Below are positions 1 to 9,016 of a stretch of DNA of 64,000 nt, one piece after another. Where the stretch lies: positions 163,719 through 227,718 of the forward strand of contig VGBZ01000001.1 in assembly GCA_016870275.1 (NCBI GenBank), in the 5' to 3' direction. The DNA comes from Actinomycetota bacterium (GTDB lineage Bacteria; Actinomycetota; Acidimicrobiia; Acidimicrobiales; Microtrichaceae). Position 1 is the first letter of the stretch. Every line of letters starts with the position of its first letter. Under the pieces are notes generated by a model. It was given only the letters and a program-made list of their open reading frames with translations. It had not been told where the DNA came from and searched no databases. A program made the position numbers and the translations under genes.

Positions 1-15
1 CTCCGATGACCGTGA

Positions 16-81
16 CCTTCACGATGTCGCCACCCTCACGATGCCGCCACCCTCACAACGTCGCTCCCTCACGATGTCGCT
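16..81. repeat. degenerate 16-17 bp tandem repeat over the 3' end of the Gfo/Idh gene
   Basis: About four copies of a unit close to ccctcacgatgtcgcca lie at 16-32, 33-49, 50-65 and 66-81. The last copy carries the stop codon (69-71) and final codons of the oxidoreductase, so read on the minus strand each unit resembles the gene's own Ser-stop end repeated downstream. No further gene can be seen between this repeat and the window edge. Confidence 0.75.
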
Positions 82-1061
82 CCGTCGATCTCGGCGGCGG
101 ACCGGTAGGCCTGCTCCACGATCCGGAGGGCCTCGTACCCGACGTCGGCCGACGCCCGCGGCGTCTGCCCGGTCGCGGCGCACTCGAGGAAGTCGGCCAT
201 CTGGGCGGCGTACATGGGGAGCGCGCAGTGGTCGTAGTCCGCCGGCGGGGGCGAACCGGCGGTGAACGCCGGCCAGATCCGGGCGTGGCCGCCCGTCGCG
301 TACACCTCGGTCTCCGCCTCGACCCCCTCGAGCACCGGCTGCCACCAGCCCGACTCCACGACGCTGCGGACCCCGTCGGACCAGTCGACGAGCACGATGC
401 CGTCGGTGTCGATGTCGGGGTGGGGCGCGTCGGACCCGGCGGGATCGTCGAAGCCGGTGCCGATCGATGCGGTCACCCGGACGGCCGTGGGGTCACCGAG
501 CAGGTAGCGCACCGTGTCGATGGCGTGGATGCCCATGTCGATCAGCGCGCCGCCACCGGCGAGGGCCGGATCCCGGAACCAGCCCGACGGTCCCCACCCG
601 GCGTGGATCCCGTAGCCACGCGTGCGCACGACCCGCCCCAGATCGCCGGCGGCAATGCGGTCACGCAACGCTGTGACCTCGTCCCGGTAGCGCCACATGT
701 GGCCGACGCACAAGGTGAGCCCGGCCGCCGTGGCGGCGTCGCGCATCTCGGCGGCCTGCGCCGTGTCGAGGGCCATCGGCTTGTCCACGAGCACGTGCTT
801 GCCGGCGGCGATCGCAGCCATCGCCTGCGGATGGTGCAAGGAGTTGGGCGTGCCGACGACCACGGCGTCGACGTCGTCGGCGGTCACCGCCTGCTCCCAG
901 TCCGAACCCGAGCGCTCGATGCGGTGACGAGCGGCGAACTCTGCGGCCCGTTCGCTGCGGTGACCGGTCACCGACACGACCGTTGCTCCGGCGGCCTGCG
1001 CAGCACGCACATGGAGATCGGCGATGAAGCCGTAACCGAGGACGGCGATGCGTGAACTCAC
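69..1061 (-). CDS. Gfo/Idh/MocA family NAD(P)-dependent oxidoreductase
   Basis: The 330-residue product opens with a Rossmann dinucleotide motif (GYGFIADLH, about residues 9-17). Around residue 90-100 it has the family's D-K-P-M catalytic-lysine segment (VDKPMALD), followed by the usual C-terminal alpha/beta substrate domain. These enzymes oxidise or reduce sugars, inositols or glycosides at a hydroxyl carbon, and some start redox-dependent glycoside cleavage. The GTG start at 1061 overlaps the stop of the upstream GH2 gene (GTGA), so it is the last gene of the sugar operon. Cytoplasmic; exact substrate unknown. Confidence 0.9.
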   Translation of the reverse strand: MSSRIAVLGYGFIADLHVRAAQAAGATVVSVTGHRSERAAEFAARHRIERSGSDWEQAVTADDVDAVVVGTPNSLHHPQAMAAIAAGKHVLVDKPMALDTAQAAEMRDAATAAGLTLCVGHMWRYRDEVTALRDRIAAGDLGRVVRTRGYGIHAGWGPSGWFRDPALAGGGALIDMGIHAIDTVRYLLGDPTAVRVTASIGTGFDDPAGSDAPHPDIDTDGIVLVDWSDGVRSVVESGWWQPVLEGVEAETEVYATGGHARIWPAFTAGSPPPADYDHCALPMYAAQMADFLECAATGQTPRASADVGYEALRIVEQAYRSAAEIDGATS

Positions 1062-3283
1062 GTGACGGCCCCCTGCTGCTCGGATCGCTCGACGTGCTCG
1101 TCGCGGGCCTCGGCGTCACGTGCGGCCGGCCACTCCGGCGCCTCGGTCACGGAGAACTCCCAGCGGTTGGTCCCGAGCGTTCGGCCAGCGGCGTCGTCGA
1201 GACGGCTCTCGATGGCGTACTCGCCCGGTGAGAGATCGAATGGCCCCGCCTGCATGACCCGTCGGGCGCCGTCGGCGAACACGTCCACCCGACGTTCGTC
1301 GCCGTCGAGTCGACGACCGTCCGCATCGACGAGTCGCCATCCGAGCGTGGCCTCCGGGTAGGACTCGTGGCGATCGTTGATCCACCACACACCGAACACG
1401 CACGGATCCGGTTCGAACGGCTCATCACCGGGGTAGCTGTCGGTTGCGGCCTCGATGCTCGGGAGGACCGGCTGCATGGCTCGGGCCAGGGCGTGGTAAC
1501 CGAGCTTCGGACGACGGAGGTGGTCGAGGACGGACCAGCTGACGCACGGCCACGGATCGACGAGCATGAACGGGATCACACCCTGCACCCGCTCGCGCTT
1601 GCGTCGGCGGTAGTGCTCCGTGGAGAACTGCAGGAGGCGGGCCTGGTAGCGCTGGGTCGCAGCGATGATCTCGGTGACGGAGTTGGTGAACACGTTCACA
1701 CCGACGTGCTTGCTGTTCTCATGGTGTTGGAAGCCGTGGAATGCCCAGTCCTCGTGCGACGCCGGATCGGGCAGGTAGGTCCGGAGCGTCTCGAGGTCGG
1801 GCACGGCCTGCGCCCCGTACTCGGTGACGAACGCACCACCCGGGATCTCCGAAGCGACCCGCCAGGTCCCCCAGTACCACCCGGGGTAGGTGTGGCCGTC
1901 ACCGGCGCCGGAGTTGGCGATCACCGGTCGTGACGGATCGAGACGGTGGAACAGATCGGCGAGTTCGTGGTCGAGTCGCTGATTCTGATCGGGGACGAAC
2001 CGACCGGCTTCATCAGCCATCCACGGTTCGTTCCATGGGGACTCGTTGTGCGCACACCAGTACGCAATCGACGGGCGCCAGCCGTGCAGGTCGACGAGTT
2101 CGGCGACCATCTGCTTGGTAACGCGGTAGGTCTCGGCCGAATCGGCGTAACCCCACTGCATGGGGAGGTCCTGCCAGACGAGCACCCCGGCGGCGTCGCA
2201 GGCGTCGTAGAACGCCGGGACGGTCACGTGCGCGTGCACCCGGATCGTGTTGAGGTTCGCTCCGACCGCCAACGCCACATCGCCGGACGCCCGGTCGGCA
2301 TCGAGGGCGGAGAGCCACTGCTCGCCGATGTAGTTCATCCCCCGGACGAACACTGGGCGACCGTTGAGACGCCACACCCAGTCCGCACCCACCTCGACGG
2401 TCCGCACGCCGATGTGGCGCTCGTCCGTGGCCACGATGCGGCCGGCCGACGGGTCACCGGACGGGCCATCGTCAACGACGACGACCTCGGTCCGCATCAG
2501 GTACCGATGGGGTTCACCCTGGTCCCAGGTCCACCACAGCCGCGGCGCTGCGAGGGCGCCGGAGACGGTCACCTCGTGCCGCCCGGGTTCGAGGAACGTG
2601 TCGGCCCACAGGTGGTAGCGCTCGGTATCGGCGGAGCTCGTTCCATCACCGGAGCCGGCGTCCTCGACGAGCGTGACCCGGACCCGGACCCAGGCGGGCT
2701 CGTCGGCGTGGTGGTCGACCACGGCGACGACGGCGAGGTCGGCGTCAGCGCCGCGCACCTCCGTCACGCAACGCACCGCTCTCATCGCCCAGTCCGGCCG
2801 CGGCGTGACGCTGACCGCCCCCCAGATGCCGCCGGTCGAGCGTTCCTGTCCGCGTTCGGACCAACCACCCGGTCGGGCGTCGTGGTGCCCCATAACGCCC
2901 CGGACGGTCGTCTTGGAGTGGGGCCAGACCGTGCCGAACTCGTCGGTGGGGCAGTCGACTCGGATCACGAGCTCGTGCGTTCCGGAGCCGCCGGGCACCT
3001 CGACCGTGAACGGCGCGAACCCACCGGTGTGCACGCCGACCTCGTCGCCGTCCCAGAGGACCGTGGCCCGGTAGTCGGCTGCGCCCACGTGGACCTCGAG
3101 CGGTCCACGACCCCAGTCCGAAGGGACGTCGATCGACGTCCGGTACCAGACCGTCTCAGGTCCGTCGATGCCGTCGAGGTACCAGTTCCCCGGCACCGAT
3201 GCCCGCTGCCACGGGCCCTCGGGCGACGTGGCGAGCTCCCACTGATCGGGCGGCAATTGTCCGGGCCGTGGCGAGTTGCTCAC
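1058..3283 (-). CDS. glycoside hydrolase family 2 protein (beta-mannosidase/beta-galactosidase type)
   Basis: The 741-residue protein has the GH2 order: N-terminal sugar-binding/jelly-roll domain (about 20-160), immunoglobulin-like domain (about 165-295), then the TIM barrel. The conserved acid/base segment is HNE at 412-414 (E414), and the likely nucleophile lies in VTEYG at 486-490 (E488). The segment RVHAHVTVPAFYDACD before the barrel acid is also typical. No signal peptide is evident, so it should act on imported oligosaccharides. The GTG start at 3283 overlaps the GH35-like stop by four bases. Beta-mannosidase, beta-galactosidase and beta-glucuronidase cannot be told apart by eye. Confidence 0.9.
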   Translation of the reverse strand: MSNSPRPGQLPPDQWELATSPEGPWQRASVPGNWYLDGIDGPETVWYRTSIDVPSDWGRGPLEVHVGAADYRATVLWDGDEVGVHTGGFAPFTVEVPGGSGTHELVIRVDCPTDEFGTVWPHSKTTVRGVMGHHDARPGGWSERGQERSTGGIWGAVSVTPRPDWAMRAVRCVTEVRGADADLAVVAVVDHHADEPAWVRVRVTLVEDAGSGDGTSSADTERYHLWADTFLEPGRHEVTVSGALAAPRLWWTWDQGEPHRYLMRTEVVVVDDGPSGDPSAGRIVATDERHIGVRTVEVGADWVWRLNGRPVFVRGMNYIGEQWLSALDADRASGDVALAVGANLNTIRVHAHVTVPAFYDACDAAGVLVWQDLPMQWGYADSAETYRVTKQMVAELVDLHGWRPSIAYWCAHNESPWNEPWMADEAGRFVPDQNQRLDHELADLFHRLDPSRPVIANSGAGDGHTYPGWYWGTWRVASEIPGGAFVTEYGAQAVPDLETLRTYLPDPASHEDWAFHGFQHHENSKHVGVNVFTNSVTEIIAATQRYQARLLQFSTEHYRRRKRERVQGVIPFMLVDPWPCVSWSVLDHLRRPKLGYHALARAMQPVLPSIEAATDSYPGDEPFEPDPCVFGVWWINDRHESYPEATLGWRLVDADGRRLDGDERRVDVFADGARRVMQAGPFDLSPGEYAIESRLDDAAGRTLGTNRWEFSVTEAPEWPAARDAEARDEHVERSEQQGAVT

Positions 3284-5721
3284 GAGACCCCCAGTCGGAT
3301 GTCGTTGGCACGCACGGCGAGCGGCGTGAGGCGGTCGAGCAGCTCGAGGTCCTCGGCGCTCGCGGTTCCAGCGACGCGGGCGCTGCGGATCCGCCGGATC
3401 CGGTCGACGACCTCGGCACCGCTGAGGCCGAGCTCGGCGGCCTCTGTCTCCACCACTGCGAGCGCACCGAGCATGAACTCGACGACCGGCGCGGCCGCCG
3501 CGTCCGCAGCGGCGCGAGCGGCCGCTGGGTCACCCACCACGACGCGATCGGTCCGACCCGCGTCGTCCTGGTGGACGAAGCGCAGACGACCATCGGAGAC
3601 CGGTCCGAGGTCGCTGACCAATCCGGCCAGGGTCACGCGGAACGCCACGGCGTCGCCGTCGATCGGCAGGGTGACCCAGCTCCGCTCCTCGCTCACGACG
3701 TGCCACACCCCCTCGCCCTCCGGGGTGTCGATCCGGGCCACGGCCACCTGACCCTGGGACGAGGTGATCGGCCCGACCGAGGCGTCGTCACCGTGGAGGA
3801 GCGCAGCCACCACCGTGCCGTCGTCGTGGGCGAACCAGGTGACCGCTGCGGCACCGGCGGCGACCGGCACCCCGTCGGCCTCCAGCCGGACCTGCCCGGC
3901 GGTCCGGTTGACGACCGTGACGTAGTGGCGGCCCGACGGTCCGACCCGCACGCCGACGTCGACACCGTCGGGTGTGTCCCGTCGACCGGGAAGCTCGTCG
4001 AGCGGACCGAGTGACGGAGCCTCGAGGACATCGAGGGGCTGCAGGTCCTCGTCGAGTCGGGGCGACGAACCGTCGAGCACCACTCGGCCCGGGTGGGTGG
4101 CGGCGAGGTCGGCGAGTCTGTCCCGGGCGTCCCGACTGAGCACCCGGGTGTCGGGGACGATCACGACGTCGTAGGAGTCGAGCGCGTCACGCGCCGCGGT
4201 CACCACGTCGAACGGCACCCCGGCGTCAACGAGCCGCCGAGCGAGCCGCAGACCCGCAGCGGAGGTATTGGATTCCTCCGCCAGATCGGCGAGCGGGGAA
4301 CCGTCGGTCCACCCACCGCCGGGGATCAGGCCCGACCATCGGGCCAGCCGTTCTCCGGCGTGGTCGGCCACGATCACCACCGGCGCCTCGAGCGGGCTCG
4401 CAGCGAGGTCGGCACCGCCGGCGGCGAGGCACAGGAACAGACAGCGCAGGTTCCACCACCACTCGAACACGTTGCCGTCGGGAAGGACGGGGGCCTCCTC
4501 GGCCCAGCGCTGGAACGCACCGACGCCCACGGGCTCCGGCTCGGAGGAGTGCAGCATGTAGATGCACGGAGCGTCCATGCCGCCGACGAGCGAACACTGC
4601 AGGTAGAACGCCTGTCGGGCCGAAATCTCCGGGACCAGGTGCGGGTAGCCGGCCGGCGACAGCGTGTGGCACAGGCGTGTGCGCCACCAGGCGTGGTGGA
4701 CGTACTCGTCGTCGTTCATCTTGTACCAGGCGGTCCCGGCGATCATGTGCTCCGGATCGACGCCCTCGGCGTAGACGTTCTGCCCGACCCACCCGCACGT
4801 GTCGGCCAGCACCGTCGGGTCGACGAGCATGCCCGCCAGCGGCCACGGCATGCAGAGGAAATCGTGGAACAACGGCACGCGATCGCCCAGCACGTCACGG
4901 GCGGCGTCCGCGTACGCGCCCAGACCGACGGCCATCTGCTGGTCGGCGAAGCGGTCCAGGTCGAGCCACGGCCGCAGGGCCTCCGGGGTCTCCGGGCCGT
5001 CCCACGGGCCGGGGAAGCCGACCCGGTCGAAGGATCCGTGATCGGTGTCCCACGCAGCGTCGAGCGCATCGGGTGCTCCGTAGCGATCGGCGAGGAAGGC
5101 ACGCCAGCGTTCGAGGCTGGCGAGGTCGGCACGAATCGGCGACGGCGCTGTTCCGTCCTCGTGGATCCACATGCCGTCGCCCGGTGTCTCGTTGTCGATC
5201 TGGACGGCCCAGAGCGATCCCGGTCGCCCGTCGCCCGGTGCGAAGGGTTCGACAGCGGTGCACACCTGACGGATCCAGTCGCACGCGGCGGCGACAGCGT
5301 CGGGGTGGTCGTAGCTCAACCGAGGATCGTCGGAGTCGCCGTGACGGTAGGGACGGCCGTCGTGGCGGATGGCCCACCAGTCCGGGTGGGCCTCGATCAG
5401 CCAGGTGGGCACGCCGCCGCCGAGCATCTCGGAATCACAGAACGGCCCGGGCTTGGCGATGAAGCCGAGCCCGTGCGCCGCGCAGCGCTCCACGAAGCCG
5501 ACGAGATCGCGCTCGGGGGCGGTGGAGCCGGTGAGGTCGAGCACGTCGGGCCCGGGCGCGTGGTGGATCCACGGGATGTACGTGGACACGGCATTGGCAC
5601 CGGACTGCAGGGCGCGCAGCAGCATGAGCTCCCACCGCTCCCGTGGAATCCGGTAGTAGTGCACCTCAACAACCCGGAGGGTGTCATCGGGCAGGGCCGG
5701 GTGGGCCGACGACGCGGTCAC
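3280..5721 (-). CDS. GH35-like beta-galactosidase family protein
   Basis: Read from the GTG at 5721, the product has 813 residues. The N-terminal third resembles GH35 barrels: a TYIPW segment (about 47-51), a PGPFCDSEMLGGGVPTWL stretch (91-108) matching the GH35 RPGPY...GGLP.WL motif, and QIDNE at 174-178 in place of the family's QIENE acid/base. The nucleophile is less certain, possibly the Glu in VPEISARQ. No secretion signal is seen. The open frame continues upstream to 6423, but that part is antisense-free frame shadow of the MalG permease gene. GTG 5721 lies 8 nt after the permease stop and is preferred. Specificity is unproven. Confidence 0.8.
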   Translation of the reverse strand: MTASSAHPALPDDTLRVVEVHYYRIPRERWELMLLRALQSGANAVSTYIPWIHHAPGPDVLDLTGSTAPERDLVGFVERCAAHGLGFIAKPGPFCDSEMLGGGVPTWLIEAHPDWWAIRHDGRPYRHGDSDDPRLSYDHPDAVAAACDWIRQVCTAVEPFAPGDGRPGSLWAVQIDNETPGDGMWIHEDGTAPSPIRADLASLERWRAFLADRYGAPDALDAAWDTDHGSFDRVGFPGPWDGPETPEALRPWLDLDRFADQQMAVGLGAYADAARDVLGDRVPLFHDFLCMPWPLAGMLVDPTVLADTCGWVGQNVYAEGVDPEHMIAGTAWYKMNDDEYVHHAWWRTRLCHTLSPAGYPHLVPEISARQAFYLQCSLVGGMDAPCIYMLHSSEPEPVGVGAFQRWAEEAPVLPDGNVFEWWWNLRCLFLCLAAGGADLAASPLEAPVVIVADHAGERLARWSGLIPGGGWTDGSPLADLAEESNTSAAGLRLARRLVDAGVPFDVVTAARDALDSYDVVIVPDTRVLSRDARDRLADLAATHPGRVVLDGSSPRLDEDLQPLDVLEAPSLGPLDELPGRRDTPDGVDVGVRVGPSGRHYVTVVNRTAGQVRLEADGVPVAAGAAAVTWFAHDDGTVVAALLHGDDASVGPITSSQGQVAVARIDTPEGEGVWHVVSEERSWVTLPIDGDAVAFRVTLAGLVSDLGPVSDGRLRFVHQDDAGRTDRVVVGDPAAARAAADAAAAPVVEFMLGALAVVETEAAELGLSGAEVVDRIRRIRSARVAGTASAEDLELLDRLTPLAVRANDIRLGVS

Positions 5722-5729
5722 GGCGACGC

Positions 5730-6563
5730 TCAGCCCTTGGTGCCCGTGAGCGTGACGCCCTCGATGAAGATCTTCTGGGCGAAGAAGAAGATGACGACGA
5801 GCGGCATCACGAAGATGACCGATGCCGCCATGGTCAGGTTGGATTCGCCGAGCCGGGCCGCTGCGGTGTTGAGCCGGACGAGTCCGACGGCGAGGGTCAG
5901 GTTGGCCTCGTCGGAGAGGTAGATGTTCGGCCCGAAGAAGTCGCTCCAGGCGAAGAGGAACTGGAAGATGGCCACGGCCATGATCCCGGGTTTGGCCAGT
6001 GGAACCACGATGCGCGTGAGGATCTGGAACTCGCTCGCCCCGTCGGCCCGGGCGGCGTCGATGGTCTCGGTGGGCAACGTGAGGAAGAACTGCCGGAGCA
6101 GGAAGATGCTGAAGGCATTGGCGAAGAACGACGGGACGACGAGCGGCAGGACCGTGTTCAGCCATCCGAGGTTGGAGAAGATCTCGTACTGACTGACGAA
6201 GAGCACCTGGAACGGGAGCATCATCGTGGAGAGCACCAGGACGAACACCACGCCGCGGCCCCGCCAGCGCATGTGACTGAACGCATAGGCCACCGGGACG
6301 CAACTGACGATGGTGCCGGTGACCACGAGCGTGCACACGAGGAGCGTGTTGCGGATGTAGCGGGCCAGCGGCACCCGGTCGAAGACCTCGCCGTAGTTCC
6401 CGAAGTCGAAGGTCGACGGCCACAGGACAGAGGTCTTGGCCTCTTCGATCGGGGTGACGGACTGCAACAACATGAAGAAGAACGGCAGGGCGAAGATGAT
6501 CGCCAACCCGATGAGCACGGAGTGCTGGCCGACCACTCCGAGGATTCGTCGGGATCGGCTCAC
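5730..6563 (-). CDS. carbohydrate ABC transporter permease, MalG type
   Basis: This is a 277-residue inner-membrane permease with about six hydrophobic segments. Its EAA loop (DAARADGASEFQILTRIVVPLAKPG region) contacts the ABC ATPase. The GTG start at 6563 overlaps the stop of the MalF-type gene (GTGA); a longer frame reaches 6593 but would overlap the partner gene by over 30 bases. It forms the translocation pore with the MalF-like protein and receives sugar from the lipoprotein encoded upstream. No ABC ATPase gene lies in this operon. Confidence 0.93.
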   Translation of the reverse strand: MSRSRRILGVVGQHSVLIGLAIIFALPFFFMLLQSVTPIEEAKTSVLWPSTFDFGNYGEVFDRVPLARYIRNTLLVCTLVVTGTIVSCVPVAYAFSHMRWRGRGVVFVLVLSTMMLPFQVLFVSQYEIFSNLGWLNTVLPLVVPSFFANAFSIFLLRQFFLTLPTETIDAARADGASEFQILTRIVVPLAKPGIMAVAIFQFLFAWSDFFGPNIYLSDEANLTLAVGLVRLNTAAARLGESNLTMAASVIFVMPLVVIFFFAQKIFIEGVTLTGTKG

Positions 6564-7591
6564 GCCCACTCCTCCGTGGCGGTGTGGACCCACTTCCGCC
6601 GGGTCGCGAGCATGACCATGGTGATCACGAAGGTGATCAGGAACATCACCCAGGCCATGGCCGAGGCGAATCCGATCCGTCCGTCCTGGAACAACCGCAG
6701 TTGCAACATGGCGTAGGTGAGCAGGGATCCACCCGGTTCACCGGTGAGACGACCCTCACGCACCCCCTGACTGAACACGTACGCCTGGTCGAAGCTCTGG
6801 AGCACCCCGATCAGTCCGGTGAGGACGATGAAGAAGATGACGGGACTGATCATGGGCAGCGTGACGTGTCGGAACTTGGCCCATCGGCCGGCGCCGTCGA
6901 GTTCGGCCGCCTCGTACAGACTCCGGGGGATGTCGACGAGCCCGGCGAGCAGGATCAACATGAGGTCTCCGAGCGCCCAGGTGGTGACCATGATGAGCGC
7001 CGGCTTCGCCCACTGCGGGTCCCGGAACCACAGCGGCGCATCGGCGCCGAACAGCCCGAACAGTCCCGAGAGCGGTCCGCCCTCTTTCAGGAGGAAGAAG
7101 AACAGAGCGCCGCTGGCCACGGCCGGGACGATCGACGGCACGTAGAACATCGTCCGGTAGACGCCGTTGCCACGGCGCTTGCGCACCAGGAGAGCGGCCG
7201 CGAGGAGCGCGATCCCGATCCGAACCGGCATGCCGAAGATCGCCAAGTAGGCGGTGTTGCCGAGCGCCGTGAGCAGGTCGTCGTTGGTGAAGAGGAGTTC
7301 GTAGTTGGCGAGCCCCACCCACCGGGCGGGTGAGCCGTACCGCTTGACGGTGAAGGACCAGTAGAACGAGTTGAGGATCGGGTAGAGCGTGAAGACCAGG
7401 AACCCGATGATCCACGGCGACAACAACACCAGCACGGTGAGTCGTCGCTTCCTGTCAGCGCGCCGCTTGGCCCGGAGTCGCTCCGGGGGGACGCTGCGGG
7501 CCGAGGCGCCGATGGCCACGCTCACATGGCGGGCCCCTCGGTCTCCCTCGAGCTCCGTCGATGCCCCGGGGTGAGCGACCGTGTCGGCCAC
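6560..7591 (-). CDS. carbohydrate ABC transporter permease, MalF type
   Basis: The 343-residue product has a roughly 45-residue basic cytoplasmic N-terminus, a first membrane segment (about LTVLVLLSPWIIGFLVFTLY), five further membrane segments and an EAA loop (EAAELDGAGRWAKFRHVTLP). The GTG start at 7591 directly follows the stop of the binding-protein gene (TGAGTG). It partners with the MalG-type permease. The exact start is uncertain within the basic N-terminal tail. Confidence 0.93.
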   Translation of the reverse strand: MADTVAHPGASTELEGDRGARHVSVAIGASARSVPPERLRAKRRADRKRRLTVLVLLSPWIIGFLVFTLYPILNSFYWSFTVKRYGSPARWVGLANYELLFTNDDLLTALGNTAYLAIFGMPVRIGIALLAAALLVRKRRGNGVYRTMFYVPSIVPAVASGALFFFLLKEGGPLSGLFGLFGADAPLWFRDPQWAKPALIMVTTWALGDLMLILLAGLVDIPRSLYEAAELDGAGRWAKFRHVTLPMISPVIFFIVLTGLIGVLQSFDQAYVFSQGVREGRLTGEPGGSLLTYAMLQLRLFQDGRIGFASAMAWVMFLITFVITMVMLATRRKWVHTATEEWA

Positions 7592-9016
7592 TCAGCCCCC
7601 GGTCTCGAGGTCCAGCTCGCTCTGGAGCCGCTCGGCCATCGCATCGATCTCGCTCTGGAGCTGGTCATCGGGGATCTCGCCGCGCCGGTAGCGGAGGGCG
7701 AGGGTGGTGATCTCGTCGTAGGCCGCTTCGATCACCACCGAGTTGCCGGGGACCGCTGCGTTCGGGGACCGAGCGAGTTCGATGAACGTCTGGTACTCCG
7801 GCACCTTGGTCGCTTCGATCTGTTCGAAGATCTCGAGCGCCGGGATGTTGGCGGGGATGTTGCCCTGGACGACCTCGAAGTCGGCGATCTCCTGAGCAGC
7901 GGTGGCCATGCAGCTCGCGGCGATCCACGACGCCTCGGGGTCACCCGCCTTCGGCTTGGCCGGGATGAAGAAGCTGTTGCCGGAGGAGATCAGGGCGAAC
8001 TCCTCAGCAGAAGCGATTCCGTCGGGGCCGGGCATCGGGACCACGCCCCACTCGGCCGGCTGGCCCTGGCCGAAACGGCTCGGCCAGGTCGTGAAGTAGG
8101 ACAACTCGGTGTAGAGCGGCACCTGACCGGTGATGAAGAAGTTCTGCGCGGAGTCGTACGCACCGAGCGAGGAGGCGAAGCGCGCTGCGTCCTCGGGCGG
8201 GCCGAGCAGGTCGAGGAACTTCTTCTGCATGCGGAACGACTCGGCCCAGCCGTCGCCCTCGGCGATGAGCACCTGCTTGCCGTCCTCGCTGAAGAGCTTC
8301 CCTCCGAAGAGCAGGCCGATCGGGATCACCGATGAGCCGTCACCGACGTCGGGCACCCAGCCGATCCGCTCGAGCGATCCGTCCGGTGCCCGCTTGATGA
8401 GCTGCTCGGCCGCTGCGGAGATCTCGTCGAATGACTTCGGGGGTTCGAGTCCGGCCTCGGCGAGCACGTCGCCGTTGTAGAAGAGCGCAGCCGTGTCGAG
8501 TGACAGGGGCAGGCCCCACTTCTTCCCGTCGAACGTCACGAGCTTCTGGGCGCCCGGTGTGAACTCGTTCCAGTCGAGGCCGTCCCGGGTGGCGAACTCG
8601 TCGAGGGGCTGAATCGCACCGGAGGCCTGCAACTTGGCGAGCCCTCCAGAGAAGTCGGCCTGGATGACGTCGGGCAGGGTGCCGGCCTCCGCCGCTGCCG
8701 TGACCGCCTCCTTCATCTGGTCCTTGGCCACGTAGTTGATCGTGAGCCACGGGTTGTCCTTCTGGCAGCGTTCGACGATCGGCTTGAACCCGTCGATGGA
8801 TGTCTGGTCGGTGAAGCTCGACCAGAACTCGAGCGTGATCGGAGCCCGGTTCTCCGGTGGGGTCGTGGTGGGCGACACCGTCGTCGTGGTCTGGTCGGCG
8901 GACTCCCCGCCGCCGCCGCACGCCGACGCCAGCATCGCCGCAACTGCGGCCACGCCGATGGTGATGCCGAGCCGGATCGAACGGCGACGCGGTGATGCAG
9001 TAGCGATGTGACTCAT
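7592..9016 (-). CDS. sugar ABC transporter substrate-binding lipoprotein
   Basis: The 474-residue extracytoplasmic binding protein (family 1, MalE/UgpB-like) has a basic n-region, a hydrophobic core and a lipobox LASAC with lipidated Cys at residue 33. A Gly/Ser/Thr/Pro-rich spacer follows before the mature domain (ITLEFWSSFTDQ...). The ATG at 9016 has a strong G-rich ribosome site (GGGGGG, 6 nt upstream) and overlaps the aminotransferase stop (ATGA). It delivers ligand to the MalF/MalG pair. The ligand is not predictable, but context favours an oligosaccharide with beta-linked hexoses. Confidence 0.93.
   Translation of the reverse strand: MSHIATASPRRRSIRLGITIGVAAVAAMLASACGGGGESADQTTTTVSPTTTPPENRAPITLEFWSSFTDQTSIDGFKPIVERCQKDNPWLTINYVAKDQMKEAVTAAAEAGTLPDVIQADFSGGLAKLQASGAIQPLDEFATRDGLDWNEFTPGAQKLVTFDGKKWGLPLSLDTAALFYNGDVLAEAGLEPPKSFDEISAAAEQLIKRAPDGSLERIGWVPDVGDGSSVIPIGLLFGGKLFSEDGKQVLIAEGDGWAESFRMQKKFLDLLGPPEDAARFASSLGAYDSAQNFFITGQVPLYTELSYFTTWPSRFGQGQPAEWGVVPMPGPDGIASAEEFALISSGNSFFIPAKPKAGDPEASWIAASCMATAAQEIADFEVVQGNIPANIPALEIFEQIEATKVPEYQTFIELARSPNAAVPGNSVVIEAAYDEITTLALRYRRGEIPDDQLQSEIDAMAERLQSELDLETGG

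Noticed and set aside
5722..6423. N-terminal extension of the GH35-like frame to 1047 residues
   Set aside because: It lies over the MalG gene on the same strand in another frame and has the Arg/Pro/Gly-rich composition of a shadow frame. GTG 5721 just after the MalG stop gives a normal start.
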